A stretch of DNA of 64,000 bases from Coffea arabica (Eukaryota > Streptophyta > Magnoliopsida > Gentianales > Rubiaceae): contig NC_092312.1 in NCBI RefSeq assembly GCF_036785885.1, positions 12,356,001-12,420,000 on the forward strand, written 5' to 3'. Below the pieces are notes generated by a model. That model was not told where the DNA came from, made no database searches, and saw only the letters and a list, made by a program, of their open reading frames with translations. Position numbers and translations under genes: made by a program. This document shows positions 12,652 to 26,710 of this stretch, one piece after another (within the stretch, counting starts at the first letter, position 1; every line of letters begins with the position of its first letter).

Positions 12652-14850
12652 GTAAATCAATTGACAGTCTTCGCGGGTAAGTAAATTGTAATGCAATCCA
12701 TGAATTTTATGGTACAAACTTGCAAATTTGACAGTCAAATCAGTTTGGTAAAACATTTTGATCATATTCCTCGGTCTCCTGTGTAGCTTTTACGGAATAA
12801 TTTGCTTGCACATACACGTGGCTATGTATCGAAGACAAAAGAATTAATTACCAAAACATGGCTCTAAATGTGCCGCCCACTGCCAATATCGCTTGTCCCA
12901 TCAATCGGGCACTGAATGCTACAGGAAACCCTCGTTAATTAAAGACAACTAAAATTTGGCGCGAAAATGATGGTCCTAGTAAAAGAAAGAACAGGTTGAC
13001 CGTAGAATTATTGCCTGATTTGTCTATCCCATGAAAATTCCGACAACAATATGATAAGGCGGTGGATTAATTAATGCATGTTTTCTTTACTCAAAACACT
13101 ACTGTGCTAATTAGACAGATATATGGTACCAAATTTAATACGCATCGAAGCCTTTTTCATGAATCCAAGCCACCGGGGACAGGTCCGGAGTCAACATTCT
13201 CACCAGACAATAATAATACTAATAATAATGCATTTACTGACAAAATCACAATACCAAATCTCGCGTGCTTTGCAGTAGAATCTAAGGCAGTACTTGAATA
13301 CTTTACAATTTTAACTAGTCTTAATCAACAAATTTCCTATCCCATTTCGTGTTAAATAACCTTGCCTTGTTCCCACATGATGTGGAAATGCTATGTAAGT
13401 AAATGTAGCACATGATAATTCAAAAAGAGGCTTATAAGATAGTATAAGGTGACAAATGGTAGAGTAGAGGCAGGGTTAAAAGTTTTTTTTTTATATATAT
13501 ATAATTTCGACCTTTACTAACTTGAAATAAAAAAAAAAGGTTGAAACTTCATTACCTCTGTGTTAATCAATAATAAATATATCATAATTATCTAGCCACG
13601 CATTATTAAGATATTAAAATTTCGTCCTAGTTCTAAGCATGAAATTACAAGATATTAGTCATACCAACGGTGCCTTTCACAGATAATAATAAACGCATTG
13701 CAGGTATTAATATGATTAAGCATTTATATTCACAATGTCGAATATAATTTTTCTGGTAATGAACTGTGTTTAACTATTTTTTTTAAAAAATTAATAGTAA
13801 TTTTTCACGTACTCTCTTGATGATTTGAATCCATGATCTGTTATTTATAGATGAAACATATATAATCAATTAGACTGCACTTCACTGTCACGTCTTGATA
13901 TTCTTTTAGAATTGGTAACCACATTTTATGTGTCATTTATAAGCAACATGCAAAATTTGCTGACTAAAAAGAAAGTTTTTGAATTTTAATCATATTTATC
14001 ATTCTATATTTATCCTCATAAGCAAAGAAAGAGTTAAAAAATTGAACACGAAGGCCAATAGACACAAAGAACCTTTTGAAAAGATTTATGCAACACGCTT
14101 TAACCAAGGTTTAACTCCATTATGTAATTTGGTGACTTGGGAATTGTGAACGGTGCAATTTTACTGCTCCCAAAATATGAACATTGTAGACAAAACTGAA
14201 ATTCAGCATATGTCCTTTTCTTTTTTTTAGAAATTAAGCATATGTCTGCATAGATAAATTTCCTAAATCTGGTTAAAAAATTACCCTGGAATTCAGAATC
14301 CCCGGGAATTGTAATCTTCGAGGATGTGTAGAGAAAAGGGAAATTTTGGAACAATGCGAACCATTTTAAATTTCACCGGTCACTTTGACTTCTTCGGTAA
14401 AACTGCAGAACGCTTTTTACTGTTCTCTGTCTCTCTTGTCCTTCCTAATGCTCAGAAGTCAGAATAATACAAAATTTATTTACTCTAATCCTCCTCTGTC
14501 TCAGACTCCCTCTGCCCACGGGATTTGAATCTTGGTCTCTAGATTTGAATCATTTGATCAGATGGCTAATCGGCAGCCTGGTGTTTGTACGTGAAGGTAC
14601 TATCTCACAAACCGCCAAAAGGAGGTCACCAAGAAATCTTTACTTTTTTTGTTGCCACGTGTATGGATGAGGTTGCCTGCTGGGTTCAAAGGCTCACCAC
14701 TTCCATAATCCTTGTCGCCGCTGTGGATCCAGGCTTGTCGACAGAGCATTTTTAATCTTTTTCCATGATTATTTTTTCTGATATTCTGTTTACTTAGGCA
14801 TATTTTGATTTCTAAACTTTTCTTACCTCTTTTGTTACCTCTCTTCGTTA

Positions 14851-15009
14851 ACACTTTGAATAGGAGATTATTTGAAATAATTTTTTAAAAAATTTACTAC
14901 AACATTATTGTTTTTGATATATTATAAATAAGATAAAAATGTGATTGAAAAATATGTTTATAGTATAAAGAGATAAATTTGTGTAAATAATTTTCTATCC
15001 AAACACACT
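14851..15009. mobile_element. Tourist-like MITE, 5' end decayed
   Basis: The core and the right end (CTATCCAAACACAC) are clear. The left terminal repeat is poorly preserved (acactttgaatagg). Confidence 0.6.
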
Positions 15010-15136
15010 TGCTCAACATGATGTAATTTTTATTCAATAACATTTTATTTACCTATACTTTCAATAGCTAATATGTCCCACATCCTCTTAAAATTTTATA
15101 GTCACAATTTTGGAAATAATGAAATTAAGAGAAATA

Positions 15137-15303
15137 CTGTTTGTTTGGATTGTAAATTATTAGAGATATTTTTACTGTAGCACTTTTTGTGATGTGATGT
15201 ATGTGAGATAAAAAGGTAATTGGGAAGATAAAAAGGTGTATTGAAAATTATAATGATGATGTAAGTAAATAAAATTTGGGAAACAATGCTCAATCCAAAC
15301 AAC
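15137..15303. mobile_element. Tourist-like MITE, well preserved long subtype
   Basis: Ends CTGTTTGTTTGGATTG and CAATCCAAACAACA pair well. The core matches the copy at 44,008 almost base for base (ATTTTTACTGTAGCACTTTT), so the two are probably recent relatives. Confidence 0.85.
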
Positions 15304-15897
15304 AATGGATTATTTGCAAAAATTTATTTATTTCCATTATCAATGTATTAAGCAACCTTTTTTTTATCCCACATATATTACATCAAAAGATATTTTTTTC
15401 CTTTTCCTTGATTTGAAAAGATTGGAAAACTGAAAATCTCAAAAGTTCCAGATCCACAGGAAAATTGAACAAAAGAAAGAATGCCAAAATGCTGAACTGT
15501 AGAGTGCTAAAAATTCCGAAATTCAATTTGCAAGTTATGCATAGAAAAATATCTAGAACTTAAATTATTTTAGATTCTGCTGAAGTTCCAACTTCCAAGA
15601 ACAGATGTGATGCACACGTGACCTGCCAAGTCGGAAAATGACATCCATTGGTCGCTATCCTCATTTCAACACCAAATAACAAATTTTATCCGCTCCTTCT
15701 TTCCTTCTTTTTTCTTCTTCTTCCGAGAAAAAATTAGTTCACTACAGTGTCCTACTTGAAGTTGCCGCTGCCAAAGCCACCACCATATTGTCGGCGCCCA
15801 ATTCTCTTCCTACTTCTATGTTCTAACATTTAGAATTTTTAAAATTTTTTTTTCTAACAATGAAGGATAAAGATCTAAGAAGGGGAGAGAGTAGGAT

Positions 15898-16039
15898 ATT
15901 TGAATTGCCATTTTTTCAAAGATAAATTATTACGTTTTTCATGAACACATTTTTTAATCATTTTTTAATCTCATATATATCAAATCGCTGAGATAAATTT
16001 TTTTTTTTTTATAAAAAATCCAAAAAATGCAATCCAAAG
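15898..16039. mobile_element. Tourist-like MITE, diverged
   Basis: The left end (TTTGAATTGCC) and right end (GCAATCCAAAG) remain. The core ATCTCATATATATCAAATCGCT is recognisable. Confidence 0.6.
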
Positions 16040-16764
16040 AAAATATCATTGATTATGATTCCAACATTTAGAATAGGTGATATAGTAGCTAAAATTCAAT
16101 ACACGATCGTTATTTAAAATTTTTTATTATTTGATAAACATATTTTTTAATTATTTCAATTACTTTTATATCCCGCTCAACCTATACAGTACTATTGTAA
16201 AAAACTTTTTGCAACAACTGAGAGTTATCCGAACTTTTGCTCTTTTAAGCTCTCCTTAAGAAAAAGGGTTCTTGAATCGTATACTCCCAAGCAGGACTGG
16301 GCAACACAGCAATATGTGTAAAAATGCAAGGGAAAAAAAAATTATATCTATACTTAGCAAATTTCGAAAGTTGTATACTACAATACAAAGGATTAATATA
16401 CATACATAAATGATTTATTGGAGGATGCACCTATTGGCTCTACGTCGCTTTCTTTGTAAAAGTACACATGATTTAAGCCAAGGATGGGGGATAATTTTAA
16501 AATTTATACTGCAATTAACTCATGATTAGTTAATTAAGCGGTCAGCCCACCAAATTCCCACAAAAATAAAACCATTTCATTACAGGCAGAAGACACAGAT
16601 CTCTCTTGAATGGCTTCCTCAAAATCTTCAACCTCGTAATTGCAACTGTTGGACTCCCAGCATCCTTTTGTCCGACATCTTAATCATCCTCTCCCCCCCC
16701 CCCCCCTCCTCCTCCTCTAAATTTAACATCGCATCTACTCTTTAATCAATTTGTAAGAAACTTA

Positions 16765-16905
16765 GGCCACGTTTGGATTGCATGTTTTGAATTTTTTTTT
16801 TAGAAAAATTGCTTTAACGATTTGATATATATGAGATAAAAAGATGATTGAAAAATGTGTTCACAGAGACGTAGCAATTTGAAAAATTGCTGTCCAAACA
16901 AGACC
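16765..16905. mobile_element. Tourist-like MITE with TTA target duplication
   Basis: The element runs from GGCCACGTTTGGATTGC to GTCCAAACAAGACC. It is flanked on both sides by TTA (16,762-16,764 and 16,906-16,908), the three-base duplication expected of PIF/Harbinger transposition. This copy fixes the family assignment. Confidence 0.85.
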
Positions 16906-16959
16906 TTAATTGGTCGGTCCACCCGCATCCCACCAAAAAAAAAAAAAATCCAAACAAAA

Positions 16960-17112
16960 AATAAAAGATTATTTGAAATAATTGTTTTAACACTTTTTTG
17001 CGATACGATGTATATGACGTAAAAATATGATACAAAAATAAAAAAAAGTATGTTAAAAAATATATTTGTAATATAAGAAAATAATTTTTCAGTAAATAAT
17101 ACCCATTCAAAA
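16960..17112. mobile_element. Decayed MITE copy beside the previous one
   Basis: The core (attatttgaaataattgttttaacac, cgatgtatatgacgtaaaa) is present. The right end CCATTCAAAA is poor and the left end is lost in a poly-A stretch. Confidence 0.5.
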
Positions 17113-18499
17113 ATTCGACTTGTCTTCAAGCGATCAGCGGTGGATTTTAGTGTAAAAGTTTGAAGGAACTGAGCTGAGTCTTTGTCAGCTTGTCTCCGAA
17201 CGATTGATTTTAGAGCCGAAGTGTAAGATGTCAATTTGTGAATAAGTTAGAGCTTGGGATGGCAGCAAAACGCTAAGGAGAAGACGCATGCTTTGTTGAA
17301 AGAATGAAGACAAGTGAGAAAATGATACAACTACGCTGCTTCTGTGCTAGACAAATTAATATAACACGATTGGAATTTTTTTTTAAAAAAAATTTTTTCA
17401 AAATAGAACTTTTATTATTCTGTCTCGTTTCATTTTGGGTCTAGCTAGCTGGTTTGGCGGACTTTAGGATTCAAAGGACATTTAGGGTTTCAGAATTTTA
17501 AGACTAAATAAAATTGTCTTATCCAGTTGGCTAGGCGATGCGGTGCTGCATTGAGTATTCCATCAGACTCATATTTATTGAAATTATTAATGTCTCCAAC
17601 TAAAAAAAAAAAAATATGACACCTTAACTTTTCATTCCAAATTTATTATGTATTGGGATTTTAAAACTTCATTTCAAAATTTATTATGTACTGAAGCTAT
17701 TATGGCTTTTGAAAATAGCAAAACTTGTAAACAACCCATAAAAGTAGTCCTAAATCAAAAAGAAAATAGTACTGCTAATATACTTGTTTTTCTTTTCTTT
17801 TTCTCCTCGAAGGAACTCCAAAAAAATAATTGTTGTGTTATTTTCACATTCATCTTTTTTTTTTTTTTAGCTATGGGAAAGTTCATTGAATCCAACAAAT
17901 GGCCACCATGTAAGCCCAGACACTTCGGTTTGAGATTACACCATCTCAAGCTAAAAAAAGAAACAAACCATTTCGTAATTTTGCTACTACAAAATGTTTT
18001 CTTCGGGTAATACGACTCCTAAATTATTAAGACTACAGTTGGAATTAGAATTAAAATTTGTCTAACAATTATTTGGGATAATTTTACTATCCAAACAAAC
18101 CTGTTGCGCGGTGGTTTTCTTGTTTGGACAAACATGCATGCGAGATAAAAATTGATTTTGCAATTTTCATAAAAATGTTATTGGGAAATACTTCCATCTG
18201 AAGATTTGTTTTTTTAGAAAATAAAATTAAATTGAAAATATATCTACCTTAGTGCTATGAAGATAAGAAACATCTTCATTATGTACCCTAGATTTCTTCT
18301 TTTAGTAAATTTGCCGCACCCTAATAACATAAATACATTTTTCAATTCATATTATTATATTTTTAATTATATTTTTTATTTTATATATATCATATTATAT
18401 AAAAAATATTACAGTAATTATTTTAAAAAATAAAAGAAATACACCCATGGCCATGATTATTGTATGAAAATGAAATAGTATGAAAATACAAAAGAATGA

Positions 18500-18953
18500 A
18501 TGATAGGCAATACTAACAAACAGAGCACACTCTGTCAGTGGCCTGTCTTCATACTCATTGTATGTGTGGGAGTTTCTCTCTCTCTCTCTCTTTGCCAGCC
18601 TCTGCTACGTCTTTGTTATCTTTATGCTTTCTTCTTCCTTCGTTTCGTTCTTTCTTTCTCTATATATATAAACAAACAAACTTCGCAGTCTCCATCCCAC
18701 ATGAAATATGTCTTAATCATCCCCTTTTTACTCACTCCCACTCGACTCAACAAAACTAAATCTACTTTCTGGTTTCTCCTCCTCCTGCCTTCACTCCCCT
18801 TCCTTTCTTCCCTCCCTCCCTCCCTCCCAATAAACTGAGAATAAAGCAGCAGGCAAATCACCACCATTTGCCACCTCCCACCACCTTCCCCTTCCCTCTT
18901 TCTTCCGCTGTTCTTTACCAAAACTATAAGAGTGCAAAGTACAGAGAAGCAAA
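18500..18953 (+). promoter_or_regulatory. HSL1 promoter and 5' leader
   Basis: A TATA box TATATATATAAAC lies at 18,661-18,673, which would put the transcript start near 18,695 and give a leader of about 260 bases. Upstream is a CT repeat (18,575-18,591). Within the leader the run at 18,810-18,828 is five blocks of CCC separated by T, so the opposite strand reads GGGAGGGAGGGAGGGAGGG, a canonical G-quadruplex motif. Pyrimidine-rich leaders are common in plant genes. A regulatory role for the quadruplex is only a possibility. Confidence 0.55.
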
Positions 18954-21900
18954 ATGCTTCTCCGCCTAGCTCTGCTCCTGATTCTTTTGGCTCCTTGCAC
19001 TTTCTCCCTTAATCAAGAGGGCCTCATCCTCCAACAACTCAAGCTCGTTTTTGACGACCCGGATAATTTCTTCTCTGATTGGAATGACCGCGACATCACT
19101 CCATGCAAGTGGCGCGGTGTTACCTGCGACTCCCTGACTCACTCTGTTACTTCACTCGACTTCTCCAACGCCAATCTTGCTGGCCCTTTCCCGGCCTCTT
19201 TACTCTGTCGATTGCGAAACCTCACCTCCATTTCTTTCTACAATAATTCCGTCAACTCTACCCTGCCCGAAGCCGACCTTCCCTTGTGCCGAACAATTGT
19301 TCACCTCAACTTGGCTCAGAATCTTTTAACTGGGAAACTCCCGAGCTCCGTTGCCGAGCTTCCTAACCTCAAGTACCTTGATTTGACTGGGAATAACTTC
19401 TCCGGCGAGATTCCGGGGAGCTTCGGAACTTTCCGGCAGCTGGAGGTGCTGGGGTTAGTTGATAACTTGATTGAAGGGGCAATTCCAGCGTTCTTGGGGA
19501 ACATTTCAACTCTGAAGCAGCTCAACTTGTCTTACAATCCATTTTTCCCCGGTCGTATCCCGCCGGAGCTCGGCAACTTGACGAATCTAGAGACCCTTTG
19601 GCTCACTCAGTGTAACTTGATTGGCGAAATCCCTGACTCGCTCGGTCGACTGAGTCGACTCACCGATTTGGACCTGGCGCTGAACGCTCTAGGCGGGCCG
19701 CTTCCGAGTTCACTCACCGAGTTGACCAGCGTGGTTCAAATCGAGCTCTACAACAACTCGTTAACGGGAGAGTTGCCCCCCAATGGCTGGTCAAAGATGA
19801 CCGCCTTAAGGCGAATAGACGCTTCAATGAACGGGTTGACTGGGACGATTCCAACAGAGTTGTGCGAGTTGCCACTCGAGTCCCTCAATCTGTATGAAAA
19901 CTCCTTCGAAGGTGAATTGCCAGAAAGCATAGCAAATTCGACAAATTTGTACGAATTGAGGATATTTCAGAACAACCTCACGGGAGCTTTGCCTAAAGAT
20001 TTAGGTAAAAACTCGCCTTTATTATGGCTTGATGTTTCAAGTAACAATTTTTCCGGTGAAATTCCCGCCAATTTGTGTGAAAAGGGGGTTCTTCTGGAGC
20101 TTTTGATGATAGACAACTCATTTTCTGGTGAAATTCCGGCTAGTTTAGGCCAATGCCAGAGCTTGAACCGTGTCAGATTGGCTAACAATAATTTTTCCGG
20201 TGCCGTGCCGGATGGGCTCTGGGGCCTTCCCCATGTGTCTCTACTTGACCTCAAAAGCAACTCATTTTCAGGCGGGATTGCGAAAACTGTTGCCAGCGCG
20301 TCCAATTTATCGTCCTTAATTTTATCAAGTAACAAATTTTCTGGAGACATACCTGAGGAAATTGGATTTCTGGAGACTTTGTTGGAGTTTTCTGGCAATG
20401 ACAACGTATTCTCGGGGTTTTTGCCCGGGAGTATAGTGAATCTTGGGCAATTAGGAAAGCTTGATCTTCATGATAATGCACTGTCTGGTGAGCTGCCAAA
20501 AGGGATTCATTCTTGGAAAAAATTGAATGAGTTGAATTTAGCTAATAACGATTTATCTGGGAATATTCCTCCACAAATTGGAAGCTTGTCTGTGTTGAAC
20601 TATCTTGACCTATCAGGAAACAGGTTAACAGGAAAGATTCCGAATGAGTTGCAGAATTTGAAGCTCAATCAGCTTAATCTCTCGAATAATCGACTTTCTG
20701 GGGATATTCCTCCACTTTATGCTAAAGTCATGTATAGAAATAGTTTCCTGGGCAATCCTGGTTTGTGTGGAGACATAGATGGTCTATGTGATGGAAGAAG
20801 TGATAGGAATAATGGTTATGCTTGGTTATTGAAGTCCATTTTTGTCCTCGCTGGGGTGGTATTAATTATGGGTGTGCTTTGGTTCTATTGGAGGTACAGG
20901 AATTTCAGGAAGGTGAAACGGGCTATTGATAAGTCCAAATGGACCTTGATGTCATTTCACAAACTCGGGTTCAGTGAGTATGAGATATTGGATGCTCTCG
21001 ATGAGGATAATGTTATTGGAAGTGGATCTTCTGGTAAAGTGTACAAGGTTGGGCTCAGCAGTGGTGAGGCTGTTGCTGTGAAAAAGCTCTGGGCTAGCAC
21101 CAAAATTGCTGATGAGAGTAGTGATGTCGAGAAATGTAATGTTCAAGATGATGGATTTGCAGCAGAGGTGGAGACTTTAGGAAAGATTAGGCATAAGAAC
21201 ATTGTTAAGTTGTGGTGCTGTTGTACTACTAGGGACTGTAAACTCTTGGTTTATGAGTACATGCCTAATGGTAGTTTGGGAGATTTGCTTCACAGTAATA
21301 AAAGTGGCTTGTTGGATTGGCCAATTAGGTATAAGATTGCCATGGATGCTGCTGAGGGGCTTGCTTATTTGCATCACGATTGTGTTCCTCCTATTGTCCA
21401 TAGGGATGTGAAGTCCAACAATATATTGTTGGATGGAGACTTCGGAGCTCGTGTTGCAGATTTTGGTGTGGCCAAGGTTGTCGATACAAATGGGAAGGGC
21501 ACCAAGTCGATGTCTGTCATTGCAGGATCTTGCGGTTATATCGCACCAGGTTCGTCCTCCCAATCTCTCTCTGTTTTTGACTTATTTTGATCTGGTTGAG
21601 CTATGATTGCTAAGCCCCATGGGACATTGACCACAAATTCATTAGACGTTTGGTATCAAATTCATCTTGATCTTTAGAGAAGTCCAATTTCAATAGCCGG
21701 ACATGTAGAACTCAAAACTAGAACGATGGAGCCATTTGTATCTACCTTGTTGTTTTCAGAATCTGAGTGAAATGCTTAGATGAGGAACTTATATAATAGA
21801 CTGTCATTCAGTATGTCAAATATTGGTTATCCATGATGCCAATATGAACCATTTAGAGTCTATTATTAGTAGATGAAAATCATGCTAGTAAATCACTTGG

Positions 21901-22614
21901 GGTTGTTTTATTGTAATCTTTGGCTTGCATTATTTTCTCTTCTTAAAGATGCCTCGAGTCTGGTGAAAGGGTTTCTTGTCCAGGTCTAACTGTTGAATGC
22001 GTTCTATCAGACATTTCTGTAGTGGATTTCCAAATTCAAGAACTCCATGGGCTTTGATGTACGATAGTTAGTAGTACCAATGAGAAATAAAGGGATGCGG
22101 ACTGTTGGCCCCTAACTCATTTTCAGGAGTTGTATATTAGAAACTGTGAGTGGTTTACTAATGTCTTCTTTCCTTCCTTTGGATTACTGATGAGCTGTTA
22201 GTTTCATTTTTCGCTGCAGAATATGCATATACCCTGAGGGTGAATGAGAAGAGTGACATATACAGCTTTGGTGTGGTTATACTAGAGTTGATCACAGGGA
22301 GGCTCCCAGTTGATCCCGAGTATGGTGAGAAGGATTTGGTTAAGTGGGTGTGCACCACTTTGGACCAAAAGGGCATTGATCATGTAATTGACACAAAACT
22401 GGATTCTTGGTTCAAGGAAGAGATATGTAAAGTCCTCAATGTAGGTCTCCTCTGCACCAGTCCCCTTCCTATAAATCGTCCTTCGATGAGACGAGTGGTA
22501 AAAATGTTGCAAGAAGTAGGAGGTGGAAACCAACTCAAAAATGGTAGGACAAAAGATGGCAAATTGACGCCTTATTACTATGAAGATGCCTCGGATCATG
22601 GAAGTGTAGCTTGA
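18954..22614 (+). CDS. HSL1: HAESA-like LRR receptor kinase HSL1
   Basis: Two exons, 18,954-21,549 and 22,220-22,614, joined across a 670-base GT-AG intron that splits the Glu codon of the kinase APE motif. The product is 996 residues, the length I remember for Arabidopsis HSL1. Order: signal peptide (about 1-18), LRR N-terminal cap with paired cysteines, about 20 plasma-membrane-type leucine-rich repeats, one transmembrane helix (about 625-648), and a cytoplasmic Ser/Thr kinase. Catalytic features are complete: glycine loop 689-696, VAVK Lys710, HRD Asp818 with Lys820 and Asn823, DFG Asp836. The tail motifs KWVC, LLCTSPLPINRPSMRRVVKM and DGKLTPYY are diagnostic of the HAESA/HSL group, and closeness to remembered HSL1 rather than HAESA favours HSL1. 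Known family members bind secreted IDA/IDL and CLE-type peptides with SERK co-receptors and act in abscission and epidermal or stomatal development. Expected to be functional. Confidence 0.95.
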
Positions 22615-24392
22615 GGTGGTTTATACATTTGTTACAAGAGACTCAGAAACTGAAATCAGAAGAAGAAGAACCTTCCTCCTCTTCATCAGCTAAATATATG
22701 ATGCGAGTTTTTACAGGTGTTTGTTTCCAAGAGGGACGAGGGTCCTGGCTCCCAAGGAATGGAGATGAGGGCTGGAGGTGAAACGGGGAGGACTTATGGG
22801 GGAATTGTTGTTTTTGGCTCAATGTAAATGAACACCCCGCCAAAGTTTTTGCTTCCAAGTTTGAAAAGTGATCAACATTCAATTTTATCTTGTTTAAGTT
22901 TGCTTACCTAAATCACTGCTATTTTTGATACCGACTTCCCCTTCCTTATATGCATTTCCCATGTGAAAATTCTTTGCATTAATGAAGAATTTTTAGTTGG
23001 TCGCCGAATGTTACTAAAAAGAAGCCAGCCTTTAATGGTGACTGACCTGCTAGAGACCCTTTTCTGTTCTGCCACAGAAATCTATTAAAAGAAGTAACCA
23101 AGAAAGGAAAGTTGTGGTCTCTTCCGTGGGTTTAGTTAGCCCTTACTTGGTCCTTTTAAAATTTGCTTTGCGGAAGGATTTTGGACCTTAGGTCTATCAA
23201 TCAATTGATGAATCCATACGTGCGTGGTTGGCTCCATGATGGTGGCAGCGTTTGATTGTAGGGTCCCCCCCCCCCCTCCCTCCCTCCTTCGGTTTCTAGC
23301 AAATCTGGAATCACAGAATTGTTAGCAAGAACCATCATCCATGATACAAAAATGTCCAAAGAGGTGTCAATTGGTCTTTCTTAGGAAAAAGTATGCTCAT
23401 GTCAATTGGTCTTTCATTATTTTGTTTCTTGGGGAAAGTCACGGAAATGAGAAAATTTACAGGGCAAAGATTGCCAGGCACTCTTGGAATAGAATACCCC
23501 AAAACTGCTGCACTTTCTTGAGAAAAGATGCCTCGTCAATTGTAACTTTATATTCGGATTAAAAGCTAGAACATTTAATCCTGCAATTTTGCCGCATATT
23601 ATATTCGGATTAATCCAAATATGAAAGGAGAATATTTTCACACCGATTCTTTGATGAAAAATTTTCATTGGAGCATTCTTGTGAGGTAACAAAAGTTCAA
23701 TTTCTTTGAAAAAAGAAAATATCTCATGCTTCCTCTTTGTTATCTTCATGGGAGAAGGTTGGTGGCAAATAGGGGACGCGCCTCCAGCATTCAACGGTCA
23801 AACTCGTGTTGTGGGCGCTCCCGCGCCTCCCTCTTGATGGCGGCCCAAAAATCTCTGAAACTCGTCCCACCTCCACACCCTGAAGAAGAGTACTTAAGAC
23901 TGCTGGCTGTACAAGGACTGACTACCAGAAGCCTACAGAATTGTAGTAGATAAAAAGATGTACCTATATTGAATTGTACATTCAATTGTGCTTTATATTA
24001 CACCCAACTGGGTCTGTTCAGTTGGTTGCCCTGAAGTAATAGGAATTCAATAATGTAAATGCATGTCTGGGCTTGTTTTCAGGTAATTTTTTTTTTTTTT
24101 CCAGTTGACTCTTCAGGCATCATATTTACTCCAAGAAACAGATGTAGGTGGTGTCCATTTACATGACTTAGCAACATTGGAAGAAATGAATACAGAGCAC
24201 CAGCTACAAGTCAATTGATTGGCCAAATTCCAACTTCCGAAAGGACTACTCATTTTCTTCTCTGTCTCTTTTGTTTCACTACTTCAATTCCCCATTTATA
24301 TCTAGCCCTAACCCCGTCTGCGTACTACAAAATATTGGTGCTTAATCACCACTCGAGTCAGAGGGTTTCTGTGCTAGCACATTTAAGTTTTA

Positions 24393-24555
24393 ATTGTTTG
24401 GATTGTAATTTTCTTCAAACAAAAAAAAAATAAGAATTTTTTTTTTACGTTGTTCGTGAATACATTTTTCAACCATCTTTTTACTTTACTTACATTGAAT
24501 TATTACAGTATATTTTTTAATAAAAATTTCAGAAAATAACAGTGTATAAACCGAC
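24393..24555. mobile_element. Tourist-like MITE, right end decayed
   Basis: Begins AATTGTTTGGATTGTAATTTT. The core reads TTTTTCAACCATCTTTTTAC. The expected right terminal repeat is not recognisable. Confidence 0.5.
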
Positions 24556-25513
24556 TTAATTTTAGTGAGCAAAGTATTTTTGTTTGAATATAATTCTTGA
24601 TATAATAATGCTTACTTGGCAAATCACGAGGTATCATCTATTGATTCGTCACGATAATGCAGACGAAAAGTCATACGTTCTAATTTCTAAATTCATACGT
24701 TGTATATGCTTCAATATTAATACAGTTCATCAGTACTAATCATACAAATTGTTAGTACATCAAAGGTGTGAATTATGATTTAGCTCTCAAATTTTATCAT
24801 AATTACTACTTTAAATTTGAACGTAAACTAAATAAATGAATAACAATAGACGGTAGGGGTAGGGATTATTACTTAAATTTGTTTTTCTTGGTTCACCTCA
24901 TTCATACTTTTTTTTTTTCTTTTTGAACGGACCTCAGTCGTACTTAAAGCCCAAAGGCCTGATGTGCTAGATTAAAAAGCCCAGTTGTGCAGTGGAGCAG
25001 TAAAGGTCCAATGGGGCCGAGGATTCCAACCTTGTAATTAATATTTCGGGCTCTACAACTTCTTTATGGACTGCAGACTGACTGGCCCATGCTTTTGCTG
25101 AATTTGGTTGTTGTACTTCTACTTGGGCTCGGACCTAAGTCTAAAATCATGCCCTTTTTTTGGAAAGAAAAATTATGCCTATAAATTCATTTTGAGAACG
25201 CTAAATTTTAATTTTGATATACAAAAGCTCATAATTTTCTCTCAGTACTTCTCAGGTTGAATTTTTTTCCGAATGGTCCACAATGCCTGGAAAGATGATA
25301 AACGGAAAAGGAAAAAGTTTAAAAAAGACTTTTTCAGATATTTACAAATGCAAAAAAGGGCAGAAGATGAGACATTGGAAAGACTTGAAAGGACTATTAA
25401 TTCTTTTCACCTTCTACATAAGATTTTTTTTTTTTTTGGGTCATACTTTTTTCCCCTTCTACATAATTTTCTAACCATATGGGAAGAGCTACTCCAATCA
25501 TAACAGATTGAGC

Positions 25514-25548
<35 letters not shown>

Positions 25549-26395
25549 AATCAAATCAAAGAAAAATGGCTGATTGAAGCATTAATAGCTACCTGAATAT
25601 TTGGTATTGCGAGGGAGCAATGTACCAGTGTTTAAATGTGAAAAATATATTAAATTGTGCAATAGTGTTAAAGTATCGTAACCCATGATATCATTCCTTA
25701 TAATAGATGACATTTTCAAGGGTTACTTTGGATAATTAACAGCTCAAAAAAAAAGTGTAAGATATATATACAAGTCATAGTTACAAAATACAATTTAAAA
25801 ATAATTAAACGATCTCTAAGCGTTTTGAAAAGTTCGTTTTGACTAACCACAATGAATCAGTGATGCCATAATACGTTTTGCAGATGACAGCTTAAATCAC
25901 AACCTTGTCATCTTGGCAATTGGTTAGTTTATTTTACACCGACATAGTAGTGTATAGGAAATGACGTATATTGTAATTTCACAATCGTGTTGGAGACATG
26001 AAGGGTTTAATTTATTTTTCCATTTCACTATGCATCATTTTAGCAACCATTCGTCCAAAAGTTAAAATGCCTTAAACGTGCCCTTTAAATGTGAAATAAT
26101 TAGAAATACCGTGAATGGCTTCAGTGTTATTGGCACCCAATTGATGTCATTTATTTTTTTCCCTTATGTTTTCTACTTGTCGCGTACAAGAGTTGTGTGG
26201 TCACATTTTGTGTGTGTGTGTGATTAGATTACATGTAACACCCAATTGTAGGAGCAATACAAGAAATTATAGCTAATTTAATGATAATTAACACCCACAC
26301 TTTTGTAAGATATAAATTAGAATTAGACTTGAATCTAGGACCTTTGCTCCTCTTGCTCTTGGGAGTTCTACCTTGACCACTCCAATAGATCGACC

Positions 26396-26710
26396 CATAG
26401 TTATAAATTTTGGTCCGATTCGACGGTTGAACTGGTCAATTTGGTGAATCGATCATAAGGTTGAGCTGAGTTACTAATTAGATCAGTCAAGTAAAAATCT
26501 ATTGACTAGTCAATGACTCGACAATTTAGTTGGTGAACTAGGAAAGATTCTCAGTTGAACTTTTAACTTAAAAATTTTATTATTTTTATAATTATATAAC
26601 ATAGCTATTGTCCAACTTGCAATTGAACCGTCTAACTCACAATTAAACTGATAACTCGGTGAACCGGTCATCTCTTCTGATTGAGTTTTAGACCGAGTTT
26701 AATAACTATG
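26396..26710. mobile_element. Short inverted-repeat element with CATAGTTAT ends
   Basis: The 315-base element runs from CATAGTTATAAATTTTGGTC to GACCGAGTTTAATAACTATG, whose reverse complement matches the start at most positions. Inside, GACGGTTGAACTGG and GTGAACCGGTC recall the larger element at 60,856. No clean target duplication was seen. The element at 53,070 starts with the same motif. Confidence 0.65.

Larger units (their letters stand above)
8591..18540. other. Ten-kilobase region without a convincing gene
   Basis: Scanned on both strands. It holds at least eight MITE copies or remnants (listed), a compound (AT)(GT) microsatellite, a CATGCA-rich stretch near 10,630-10,700 and a run of 14 C at 16,693-16,706. 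The long frames present, such as those at 16,800-17,234 on the minus strand, run through MITE sequence and show no protein family. A decayed MITE-like core also occurs at 18,300-18,440, inside the upstream region of the HSL1 gene. Confidence 0.6.

Noticed and set aside
16800-17234. Minus-strand frames of 98-144 codons
   Set aside because: They run through two MITE copies and are dominated by Phe, Ile and Tyr from AT-rich sequence; no domain or exon logic.
18954-22614. Many antisense frames across the HSL1 gene
   Set aside because: They are mirror frames of the leucine-rich repeat and kinase coding sequence.
23726-23985. Overlapping frames on both strands in a GC-rich patch
   Set aside because: Coding-like in places but short, with no recognised domain and no clear preferred strand.
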